Of a stretch of 64,000 nt of DNA, positions 13,721 through 24,700 are shown in pieces (position 1 is the stretch's first letter; each line of letters opens with the position of its first letter). The stretch spans positions 27,672,045-27,736,044 of the forward strand of contig CM018052.1 of assembly GCA_008638375.1 (NCBI GenBank), given 5' to 3'. The position numbers and the translations under genes are program-made. The stretch comes from Nyssa sinensis. Its lineage: Eukaryota; Streptophyta; Magnoliopsida; Cornales; Nyssaceae. The notes under the pieces were generated by a model. It made no database searches, was not told the DNA's origin, and was given only the letters and a program-made list of their open reading frames with translations.

Positions 13721-13950
13721 TGATCCAACAAATAATAAAGATTAAAGTGGTATTAAGCAAGGAATGAATTTAATATTTTTATACTTTTTAATATTGAAAG
13801 CTAAAAAAAGAATTAAATACAAATTAAATTAATTTAAAGAGTTTAATAAATGTTATAATTATAAACAAAAAGATTAATGTTAACAAAAACTTAAGCGAGG
13901 GGGTTGACACGTTAGAGCAATGGGAAGGGGGGGGGGTTTGACACGTCCAA

Positions 13951-13999
<49 letters not shown>

Positions 14000-16924
14000 A
14001 GAAGAAGAAGAAGAAGAAAAATGTGGTGGTACCTCGGTATTTGGTGACGACCTCTCGCAAGTAGGTTGTCCCTCTTCTCCCCTCTCTTTCTTTACCTTAA
14101 ATTTGATGATTCTTCACTCTTTAATAATTTTTTTTTACATTACTTGTGTGCCTTCACCATCATCATGTCCGGCTGTATCAGGAACGTATCCAAAATTATT
14201 AAAAATAAAAAATTTGGATACTTAATTTTAACGTGTCGGACATGTGTCCAAGTATGTCCGTGTCGTAGATGTATTGGACACTGACACCGTGGCCTCCAAG
14301 ACGTGTTTGTGCTTCTTAGGTCCTTTGTGAGTGTGTGTAATCCATACACCATTTATTTGGATGGAAAACCTAATGGTACCACTAGAGGCATGACTAAGGC
14401 GGGGTTAAGTGTTAGCTTACAAGGTTCACAGACCTATTGAAACAGAATTGAGTGTTTCTTTAAACTGTTCTTCCCACCAAGTTGTGGTTTAAGTGCAAAT
14501 GGATGAGATTTACACCCATGTATTCTGACCAATTGCCTCAAGCTGTTGCACTAAGGATATTACTCGAAAGGCAGAAAACTTGGTATCTATTGCTTAAAAT
14601 AAAACTGAAGGTTTCGTCATTGTGCTTCCGACCGGTCTGCTTAAACATAGGGGCACACAATAACAAACCGTAGTGAAAACTTAACTCATAGAGGTTCCTG
14701 GAGGAATGGAGGGATGTGATTGATGAAACCTACAAAGATCTACAACTAATGTATAACATAATTGTATGAGTCAGTTCCTCGTCTTGAGCTGAGGTGGTGA
14801 TGTAAAATTTGACTGTTTACAGGGGCTGGCAAGCAAGGACAGAGTAACTATGAGCTCCCCCTCCCTCCCTCAAATTTTTTTATTTGAAATTTTTTTTATA
14901 CTTTTCAAAAGAAAATTTTGAGTATACTCATTTGATTTTAAGGTTTTTACCCCCTTGTTCAAAAATTTTCACACTTTACCTTTTATCTTAATTTTAACTT
15001 GACCACTCAATGAGACTTTCATCAATTTTTTGCTTTTCTTTTTGTATAGCCTAATGTTTTTTGAGTGTCTCCTTCTTTAGTTGGATTTCTTGTCTAATTT
15101 GTAAATACCCTTGTATTAATAAATTTAGTTACTTATAAAAAATAGTATCAATCAATGTTAAATTTTTATATGTGTGTCGGTGTGTGTGATTTACTAATTA
15201 AAAAAAAATTAACTTTTTATACTTCTTTAATTTTTAAATTCATGATCGAACATTAAGCAAATATTGTCCCCTAGTCTTTGCTAGCAAGTTTTATGGTTGA
15301 CATGTGTTGATGCTCTGTTGGCCATGAGACCGGACTCATAAAATACACAAAAATTGCAACTTGAAGACATCCATCTGTCATCTCGGGTACTTTTTGTTTG
15401 TGATTTTTTTTTAATTCCTAATCTGGACAATAATAAAACTTTTTCACAAGACGGGGGAGTGTTAGGGTTAGTTATCAACTGTAACTGTAGTTTTTTTGAG
15501 GCTTTATGAAAAAAAATATGATATATTGTTGTGAATTATGAAATTTGAAAATTATTATTATTGTGTTGAAAACAGAGGTTCAAACTAACAAATCCCGCAT
15601 ATAGTGGGGGCGTCTGAGTAGTTAAAGCACAAGTGAATATTTAGATGGTGTCTTAGTCTCTCAAATTCAATAAATCTTCTGTTCACTCATTTATTTGATT
15701 TTATCATCTTGTCAATGTTATAATCTTTAGGTTTTAACAATTGATTCATTTAATTCAAAAGTTGTTATCTGGGGGCATGATAATGGATTCAAATAATATC
15801 GTAGAATACAAATGAATGTAGGTCAATTAAACTTTTGGTTAGCATCATGTATGTTAGACTTGTGAGCTTAATTTTATTTATTTTTTGATAAGTGAAAGAC
15901 TTATTGTTAGTCTAATGTAGTAATGATAGACTTATGAGCTTAATAAAGTTGACACTACTCTAATGTAGGTATAATTTATAGTTAGTAAAGAGAATGATGC
16001 AGTGTAGGAATGTCGAAACACTTTTGAGCTGTAAATTGGGTTGGCATGAAAAGGGGCGGCTTGGCATGGCTCACTTGTGGGGCATGTTGTGCCCGGGCCT
16101 GCCCTCCTAGCCCAATAGGCCTGTCCTGGCATGAGTCCATTTCAGGCACAAGCATGGCATGGCCTAGCCCAGGCACAACTAAAATTGAAAAAAAAAGGAA
16201 GAGAAATTTCTAAAAAACATTGGACCGGGCTGGCTTAGGCATGACCTAGGCTTGTCATTGGCTATGCCAACGGGCCAGGCTGGATATTTTTGGTGGTAAG
16301 CATAGCATGGCACGACTTGTCTCCCAATAATGGCAACTTGCCAAGCCTGGTCATATCCGTTGGCACTAATGGGCATGCTTTTCATGGGACGTGCCGACCC
16401 GTTTGACGCCTCTAGTAACACCTGTGGAGAATGAGAGCCTAAAACACATCTCGCATAGATATGTTGTTCTAAAAAAAATATGCTTCATTTAAGGTAGTTA
16501 TGTTATTCCATAAATTTATTCATAATCAATGTTTTAGAAAATGCACTCCTTTATATTTTGTATTGATTTCTTCTTTCTTTTTTTCATCACAGATGGTATC
16601 TTTGGAGCAATGATGAAGGTATGGATCTTACGTATTATAACTATTTTTGCTATTATTATTATTTTAGGTGTGGCAGGGGGCACTAGTCTGGCTAACATTT
16701 TTTCTGATTGTATAAAGGTCAATTTGATTAATGATGGCCCAGTCACAATGCAACTTGACTCATCACAGCCATCCAGGTGAGTACATTCCAGCCACAATGA
16801 GCTTTGCCAATGCTTGAGAATCTGCAATACCTTAAAACATATTTCCATTCAATATGTCTATGCTTAAGTTTAAATAGTTCTACATCATTTCAGGAATACA
16901 AATGATGCAGTTGAAGAACCATAA
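9439..16924 (+). CDS. DTD: D-aminoacyl-tRNA deacylase (D-Tyr-tRNA deacylase), complete, 8 exons
   Basis: Exons: 9439-9480, 9574-9665, 9763-9829, 10022-10052, 10516-10656, 16593-16618, 16718-16776, 16894-16924. Joined, they give 162 codons ending NDAVEEP-stop. The enzyme hydrolyses D-aminoacyl (and mischarged Gly) esters from tRNA, keeping D-residues out of translation. The start MRAVVQRV is the family N-terminus; the active-site motif SQFTLYG lies in exon 5 and the Gly-cisPro motif NDGPVT in exon 7; GPGLLVLVG is also typical. All junctions are GT-AG and in phase; the exon 1 donor GTCTGA is weak but gives the expected alignment. Length matches the family. Intron 5 (10657-16592) is expanded by transposons and intron 4 holds a MITE. 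No lesion is visible, so I expect it to be functional. The partner gene SNI1 converges on it from the other strand. Confidence 0.96.
9839..9904. repeat. Compound microsatellite (CT)n(TA)n(TG)n
   Basis: In DTD intron 3, starting ten bases after the donor, lie consecutive CT, TA (12 units) and TG (12 units) runs. The reading frames across it are artefacts of the repeat. It could be a polymorphic marker. Confidence 0.95.
10124..10311. mobile_element. hAT-type MITE, family C, in DTD intron 4
   Basis: This 188 bp element has near-perfect ends CAATGGCGGACCC and GTCCGCCATTG (inverted, 11 bp). It is flanked by 8 bp duplications TGTCTTCG (10116-10123) and TGTCTTCA (10312-10319). It is non-coding. It sits between DTD exons 4 and 5 and leaves both splice sites intact. 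A diverged relative with a GTGGCGGA end occurs at 12521. Confidence 0.88.
11306..11374 (-). mobile_element. RTE LINE/SINE 3' tail fragment
   Basis: On the - strand this reads CATGTAGCCAACTCC...GATAAGACTTTGTTGAGTTG, the conserved tail shared by plant RTE LINEs and Au-type SINEs (normally GATAAGGCTTTGTTGTTGTTG). It aligns along its whole length with the 67 bp insertion at 37736-37802. Target-site duplications are not clear here. Confidence 0.7.
11767..12250 (+). mobile_element. 5'-truncated LINE with poly-A, inserted into another LINE
   Basis: The 484 bp insert carries the second half of a zf-RVT domain (EEMVDHHLLHCNYAWNIWSF, then KERNKRIFESVEASS) with frameshifts. A 3' UTR follows, and it ends in a poly-A tail at 12237-12250. 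Flanking duplications are ACAACATCAAT (11756-11766) and ACAATCATCAAT (12251-12262). Both flanks are parts of the - strand LINE, which shows that this copy inserted later. Confidence 0.85.
12521..12728. mobile_element. hAT-type MITE inside the - strand LINE
   Basis: This 208 bp insert starts TGTGGCGGATTTAG and ends CTGGACTGCCTCTGC, a degenerate inverted pair. It is flanked by GAGCAAAC (12513-12520) and AAGCAAAC (12729-12736), an 8 bp duplication with one mismatch. It has a G-rich run near 12609-12632. Its end resembles the family C element at 10124. Confidence 0.65.
13095..13112. repeat. Poly-C run
   Basis: Eighteen consecutive C within the - strand LINE relic. Such runs are sequencing-error prone. 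Confidence 0.9.
13685..13720. repeat. (ATT)12 microsatellite
   Basis: Twelve ATT units inside the family B hAT element. Confidence 0.95.
13957..14018. repeat. (GA)n(GAA)n microsatellite
   Basis: About 19 GA units followed by about 8 GAA units inside the family B hAT element; it produces an artefactual RE-rich reading frame. Confidence 0.95.
14328..16592 (+). other. Remainder of DTD intron 5
   Basis: No exon is found here; the next DTD exon starts at 16593. It holds AT-rich sequence and a GC-rich, repeat-rich patch near 16003-16418, rich in GGCATGGC and GGCCTG. That patch ends CGTTTGACGCCTCTA, like the right end of the element at 54488-55169, so it is probably a decayed copy of that MITE family. 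Its left end (TAGGAATGTCGAAAC near 16010) is uncertain. Confidence 0.5.
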
Positions 16925-18761
16925 ACAGCTTGGCTGATTAACTGTAACTGGGTTAGTTGGCTAGAATTGACCGATCAACTAAAGATTCCTTCCATGTAGC
17001 CTTCTACTAGCCCGGTGGCAACAACCATAACTTATTTATCAAACTATAATCATTTTGAATGTCCATTTTGACATCTGGAACTATACGAGGTTGCTTTTCT
17101 GTTTGCTATATTTGAACCAATGTAGCTTTCGATGTTCGTTTGAGTCCCTTCACTTTCGAGACTTTTGTTGCAAAGGTATATTTGGCTGTCATATCCTCCC
17201 ACAAGGGCCAACCACCTTCCTGGGTTTCCTGCCTATGAACTGTTGTGGGTCAACTGATGTCCAGTGGGCGGGCAGGTGGGTCGTCCTACCCAAATTTGGG
17301 AAATAGTTGGGACAAAGGTCTGGGTACCTTGTCAAAAAATGAATAAATAAGCAAACATGCGAAACTGGAAATTTAGTGATAGTACTGATGCTTTAATCTA
17401 GAATTCTGACATATATTGGAAATACAGCTGAAGTTTTCTGGAATAGGTCACAAGGAAATTAAACAGAAGGCATTCTTTTTTAGGGTTGGGCCACCACGAG
17501 ACGGTGTCATTCCAATTACACTTTACCATGTGTTATGGTTTCTTGAAAAAGGTGGGTCATAACACACATGGCATAGCATTATTGAAAGTGTCATAGTGGT
17601 AAGCAGCCCCATTCAAGAATTCTCCCTTAAACATAGTAGTGAGAAGAAATTCTGTAATTGAAGCTGGTGCTGGAGGCAAATATAACCTAAAAATAGAGCA
17701 ATAATTGGTGCTGCAAGGGAAATAATGAGCTTGGAGCGGGGCAGCCCTCTCACTACCCATAAACTCCCGAACCCGGTGGAGAACAGGATTCAATCCCGTG
17801 TCTCGCCATCCAGAGTCTCGTTCTCCCTAGCTTGGACGACAACAGAATTCAATCTCACGTCTCTCTTACAATACAACTATCCAAACAATACAAGTTTTAT
17901 CTTTTATGTGCTGTACAATGCCAATTCAATTTCAATCTCGTCTCTTACTATTATCTACGTACCCTTACCATAGTGTACAAGTTTTATGTGTGGTAAAATG
18001 CCTATATTGCAGACGTGGTCTGGAGTTTCAGCATGGGAATAGTTTAGACTTTCAGTGGCTTCGGTGCCACGAGTGTTGTTGAACCTTTGATTTGGTAGCC
18101 TGAAACGATTAGAGGCACATTGAATCGGGAATGTTGCAACCAGCAGGTTGTCATGCTTGCTTTAAGCCTTGAATCATGTGCCTTGCACTAGGCCAACGCT
18201 AGTGGCAACCGGAGGCCTCTCTCCCTCGCAGACACTATGATTTCCTTTACCAGCTAGGTGGATCTTTTTAATCTTCAGAATTTCATCAAAACTTGGTTAC
18301 CTTCAAATCAGAGGGCCTCAATAATTCTAAAACCAGCTTTATCATGGCTTTACTTGAGGAGAAATGCCCATCAAATCCTATGAAATGTCAAAGTTTGAGT
18401 AAAGCCACGACAAATCACCCACTAGAGCCATTACAGCCATTGGATTCAAACATAATCACTCAAGTAATCAAAAATTCAATTATAGATCATCACCATATCT
18501 GCAGTGCAACCAAGACTTTCAGCAAGGAATATTGGGAATGCTCCATAATATACATCATTGTTAAATTTACACAAATTTAGAGTTATAAATAATATAGTAA
18601 AAACACATACAACGACATGCCCTATGTCAAGATTCTGGGCATAGGCTGTGCCGTACATCCTGTATCTATTTCCAAAAAATGACACTTGTTCATGTCCACA
18701 GATTGTTGCGTGCTATATCCTCCAGTTTAATTAAGCAAGACAAATAACCATTTTCGAGCTT
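16925..18761. other. Intergenic space between converging DTD and SNI1
   Basis: This 1.8 kb holds both 3' UTRs, presumably. No protein or RNA gene is recognisable. A stretch at 17740-17960 repeats AATC(T/C)CGTCTC-like phrases; its origin is unknown. Confidence 0.5.
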
Positions 18762-21700
18762 CTATGATTTAGTTGAGAGGATGCTTGCTGCAGTAAACAA
18801 TGCAGCTTTTCCACAAGGCAAAATCTCCATGTGCCTGTTCCATGATGCACAAAATTTCCCACTTGATTAGATGAAAAATATGAACAATAGATCTAGGAAT
18901 TGAAGGAACATATATGACTATAAGATGAAACATAGTATTCCTTGCTTCTAACTGATCATAATATTTTTAATTGATGCTAACAATCTGAGACATCAGATAT
19001 CAGACATCAGAATGCTCAGTGTAGCAGAAATGATAGACGAGAACTTTTCTTCTCAATTTGGAGCAGGGAATTTAAGTTTGCGGCTGAAGAAGCAAGCTTT
19101 GTAGGAGGAGCCTTGCCCTTCTCTATTCAGTTCAACTGTACAGAGATCAAAAGAGGTTCTCCTATTTTATGTCAAGAACCAGAGTTATGATACATATGTT
19201 ACAATGGTATGTTAAATATACACACACACACACACACATTTAATTTGAAGGAGAAACAGAACTACCTAAACCCCTGGGGTACTTCACCCCTCTCAAATCA
19301 TCCTTCAAATTATGGAAGACCTAGACAACTTCTTTAGTAGAATAGTTACATACTATGCAGCCATGTTCTCAAACTTCTACAGTTATGCTCAAAAACCTCG
19401 CACAGGGTCATTACAATGATTGTAGTTCAGCACAGCTAGAGAATAACCTTTATAAATTTCAAAATTCCGCAATTTCTCCACTACAAGAAACAAATTACCA
19501 ATTCTGGTGACTATATAAGCAAAATTATGGTCAATCCTTTCTCTCTCTCTCCTTTCATTTTCTTTTATTTGTTTCTACATTTCAATGAAAAGCAGGCCTT
19601 GGTTCAAAAGCTAGCTTCTTAAAATGAGGTATGACTACTTCCAAGTCTTAACAATAAATTAACTTCGGAAAATTTGAAATTTTCATTTATTTTTCACAGA
19701 AAAAAAAAGACAATGAATATAATTTTTTGATATCATTTCTAAAATGTTAACAGACTAACATAAATTCCAAAAAACTTCATACATTTTCAGATAAGAATAA
19801 TTTATGCTAAAAAGCAAATCATGGAAAAGCCATCCAACCACTCCGACTGTCATAATAATATAATATGGAAAAGCATAAAGGAAATGGGGCTCTAGTCAAT
19901 TTCACCAGTGACTAAGGAAGCTGTGGCATATCTTCTTTATTATTATGATTATGATTATTTTTTGTTAGGTGGAAACCATTGCAAATCACAATCAGAAAGA
20001 ACCACACTATTTAAGTCATATGGGTGTAATATTGCATAGTATAGCGGTCTATGACTTAAACCTAAAGTGTGGTTCAAGGAATTTTTTTATAGGAATAAGT
20101 TCATAAAAATACTATTTCTCTTGTAAATTAAATTAAATAAATAATACAAGGATACAAGCTGCAAATACAACACACAAATAAGAAACATAGTATATCAGAA
20201 ATAATGGGGAAACTTACTCATCTGTTCTTCTAAGCCTAGTAAAAGCAGATATTATATACTTGCAAATTTCCACAAGAGAGCCACCTTTGACTTCTTCATT
20301 AGGATCAGAGATGCCTTCAACAGAGTCTTCGGAAGATAATGACAAAAAAGCCTGAAAGAGAAAAAATAAATCTAACCAATTTAGAATTAGAAAATGTGAG
20401 TTGACTACAAAGTCCCCTTTTCTTTTTCATTTATTGTAATTCTTTTTGAGCGCTCGCAATTTTTTTTTGGGGGGGAGGGGGGGAGAATTCTCAAAAGTCA
20501 AATTTGGAAGAACTTTAGACGCTTGTTTCTTGTACATTGACAACTTTGCACTTAGTAAAATAAGATGGATGGGAACAAATCAGGGCTGAGAAAAGGATGG
20601 ATAGGAGATATACAAGGGAAGCTAAGAAAAGCCAAGAGGGACCTTATACATGGGGTTCATATAATCTCGTAATGACTTGTTTGTATCTTTACTTATTATG
20701 TTGAAGTTCTTAGGATTACAAAAAACAAAAGGGGGAAAGTTAACCAGATGGAATGCAGGATCTATGAATTTTTTTAAAATCATTTGTGACTAAAAATAAA
20801 CAAATCAATTAATGTTTTCCAGGTAAAATAATGTGCAAGGACTTCCTAGATAACCAGTGGATCATCCACAGAACAGAGCAAGTAAGAGCATGGCTCTGAA
20901 ATCATAAAATTATATATTTAGAAGTGTATACTATATGTCAAATAAGAACAATAACCTGAAAACCATGTGCTAAAAGCAATTGAGTTACTTCAGGGCCTAT
21001 CTTCTTAGTGATATTTTTTGTGCTGTTGCCATTTGAAAAGCATTTCAAAAGTCCATCAAATGTTGTATCATCTGTGGAACCATTTGACCTCCGAGTGCGA
21101 ACAGAAGGCTGCAATATGAGTATGAAAACATAAATAAAGACTTGTCTAAGGAGGGCAAGGCTGGCTTTAATACTTTCATATCTAGGTTCACTCTAGACTG
21201 ATTATGGACAAAAAGAAGCTAATAGATCCATAGGCCACATGCATAGCAATACATCATACAAATAAAATCACCAACTTCAAGAACTTAGCTCGTCACCTCG
21301 ATTCGTTGACGCAACAAAATAGCAACCAAAAGCAAACGTCAAGGACCAATGGTCCAGGCAGTCCATTTAGAAGAAGATACATCAAAAAGTCAAAAGCAAA
21401 ATACAGTTCGTTAACTGTCTCAACAAGCTTTTTACTATGTTACTCTATGCTAATTCCATGGGATTTAAAGAGAAGTAGATCCAGGGAAGCAATTTGTGTC
21501 GACCAACATTTGATCTTCTTCAAATGACAATTTCTCTAAGATGATTGGGTGCTCCAAAAGTCATACAGAAAGAAAGATCCAAGGAGCTCATAAGAAACTA
21601 AACAGTGTACATTTGCATCAAAACTGGAAGAGAAAAGAACAATTGAAGCTCCTAAATTTTTTACCTTGTAGAATATAAAGAAACCCCATGAAACATCTCT

Positions 21701-24700
21701 TCCTCCACTAAAAGGTAACATTCAACATCTGAACTTCTTCAATATGGGAGGAAGTAAGTTGGGCTCTTCAAAGGGATATGCTTACTTTCTTTTGTTCGTT
21801 TCTTCTCTAGATTTGGTTGCACACTTGGTTGTTGGTCATAGAAATGTATCATATTGGCAAAAAAATTAGTTTATTTGGAAAAGAAAAACATACAACTTTG
21901 GAGAATATTTCAAATCGACAAACCAATGTTGTCAAAAGTGACCAGGCGTTTACCTACGTGATGAGGCAAGGCTGGGATGAGGAGTAGCGCCTCAACACAC
22001 ACCAAACAAGGTGATTTTAATGAGGTGTTGCCTAAGTAGTTGCCTCAACTTAGGCGAAAGGCGTTGAGGCAAGAACTTCATTAACTGCAATGGCACCTTT
22101 CACCTTTAAATATAATGGCATTGTAACAAAACCAATCAAGAAGAAGGTTTATAAGATTTAATCCTTTCATGCTCCACTTCTTTTGACTTCATGGGGTATT
22201 CCTCCATCACAACTCACCTCCTCTGTGCTTCGATGTCACTAGTAGGAGAAAAAGAAAGAAGTAAAAGACATTGGAAACTTTCTAATCCTCTTGAAGATGC
22301 TTTCAGTTTACCTAAAGGCACGGAGTGTAACTTTTCAAGTCTTTTGCGTCAGCAAACTCAAAAGTTGTTCCATAGATCTCTTTCACAACTTTACATCCCA
22401 AAATTTCAAATAAAAACTCATCCATGTTATATACTCCTTCCCCTTTTGATGATAATAGAGAGTGCTTGGGATGGTATTTCTTGAATGATTTCTTGTTAAC
22501 TATTAGTGCATCATCTTCTTCATCTTCAACTTTTTTGCTAAAGATGCATTATGGGGAAATTTTTACTTTCTAAAGAAAACAATCTCTACTTGTTTCTACT
22601 TTCAAGTTGAAGATGGGAAGTTGTTAATAGAGGCCAGAGTTGCCACCTAACGGACCCCCACCCTCCCCAACCTATTTGGTAAAGATCATCTATTTCATCA
22701 TGGTTTTTAACTCTATTTCAAAATTTCTCTTGTTTCTTCTCACTCTACATCTAAAGTCTTGCTATATTTATACATGTAAAATGAAGGAAAAAGTTATCCC
22801 GTTTCCAAAAACACACTGTTTTTTCTCCACATTATACATTTAAATGGAAGGCATATGTCAATTCCCCTCTTACTATGATGGTATCATGGTACGTGTATTT
22901 CAAAGAGTCATTATGATCTCAAGATACTGGATTCAACTCCTTCCTCTTTGTATTCCCGCATTCTTGTAATCCATATCATCCGCCAATCTTCTTTGGTACC
23001 ATAAGGACAGAGAATGCTAGGAAAACAAATATTTGACACTTACAGTTGTTCTTAAAAAGGCTATATGATTTGGTATTATCCAACTTAGTTACACTACCTG
23101 AAATAACATTGTACACTTTGATCATTGGGTTAAGAGGTGCTTATTCCTTTGAACATTGTCTTTTACTTTGTTGTCAACTCTATTTTTTGCTGGGATTATA
23201 TGCCTCTCAAACTCAATTTTAGGATTGTATTTTATATTTATATTTAATAAGAATGATTTATTACCATTGCATACATAAATTGAGTAAAAGTGTTGTATGG
23301 ATAACTTCATGAGATGAATTTGGTGTCCACAGATTATGAACGAATGATTTAGATTCATTGAGTGAGACTCATGTACAAAAGACAGTGTCAGTCATTATAA
23401 TATGAAATATTGTTCACATTTAGTGATAGAATTAGGCAATCTATTGGAAAAATGTAGCATGTTAGTCTCTATGAGATAAGTTGACTTATCTCAGTCATTT
23501 GAGGAGAACACTCAAGGCTAGCATGATTAGTATAACTATGTTGCATTGAACTGGATCGTTGATAAGTTATATCATTAAATGCTGTCAAGATTGATATAGT
23601 TCTTATCAATCTAAGGTGAATAGCTCTTAATTATGAGAGGATGATAGATCTATGTCTTTAGTTTCAATTACTTTAATTTATTAATAGGTGAGATTTATTA
23701 AGGTTAATATATTCGAAATTTTGGATAATTGATTCTACGGGTTATAGAACATATATTCACAAGATGGACTCTACATGGTTTAATTAATTTAATTTGATTA
23801 GGTTTTGATCAATTATTTTTTTCCCCTATATATATTAAATAAATATATCGTGAATTAGGGGGAGCCTTTCACTCTTCTGTTTACTAACAATAGTATATCA
23901 TTATCATTGCGAGAGATAAAAAAAACGATGGCTATTTTGTGAAAATAAATTTTAAGTGTGCAATCAAACAAGACAAATCAAGAAATTAATTAAATTGAAA
24001 AATTAACATATGGGTTGATATTAAATTTATTAATCACAAATGCTAATTTATGTGGAGGGGCTTCTTTGCAGATATTTAGCATAAAGGGTCTTCCTTTGTA
24101 AAATATCCTGAGTGTAATTATTTTTTATGTGGTGGGATTAAAAATAATTAATGGATTTAGCAGTCAAGTTAAGAGTTGACTAGTCTACTATTGCGCTAAT
24201 TGGAGCCAAGACAAGGTAATTCTTATTGGATCCCACTCCTAGCCTAACTTGGATAACAAGCAAGAATTGAAATGGAAAGAAACGAAAAAAAAAAAAAAGA
24301 GTAGAGATGGTCAAAAGAAAAAAATGATAATAAAAGGGAGAAGAGGAAAATAAAGTTCAGGTTTCTTTGGAGTTAAGGAATATGAGGGGGTAAAAGTTTT
24401 TTGGACTTCTAATCCATGTGTGATTCTGATACATATGGTATAAATATATATACGTTCGGTTGAAATTCCAAGGGGACATAGGAATGAAGAGCAGAGGCCA
24501 CTGAAGCAGTATTCTTCTTCTTCTCGGACCAAGGTTAGTGAATCATTTTTAATTTTCTGCATTATCATTAATAATTATGTGATTCACAAAAACATGTGAG
24601 TAGATCCATTTTTATTACTTCCGTTGCTCAGTATTATCCTCAATTATTTTAATTTCTCATTTAAAATATTAATCAAACGAACAGCTGAATGCCAAAAAAC

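Larger units (their letters stand above)
13368..14319. mobile_element. hAT-type element, family B, copy 1 (952 bp)
   Basis: Ends are CTAAGAAGCATAAACA and (reverse complement) CTAAGAAGCACAAACA, 15 of 16 identical. They are flanked by a perfect 8 bp duplication GTCCTTTG at 13360-13367 and 14320-14327. Subterminal regions carry repeated GACACG/CGTGTC and GGATATG motifs. The middle has expanded microsatellites: (ATT)n at 13685-13720, (GA)n at 13957-13994 and (GAA)n at 13995-14018. There is no transposase. A 402 bp relative lies at 61844-62245. Confidence 0.9.

Noticed and set aside
17740..17960. Possible tRNA or SINE because of repeated CAATC-CGTCTC phrases
   Set aside because: No cloverleaf and no A/B box pair could be drawn.
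19061..19160. Possible extra SNI1 terminal exon ending in FPAPN-stop
   Set aside because: Joining it gives an immediate stop and loses the conserved C-terminus found at 18834-18762.
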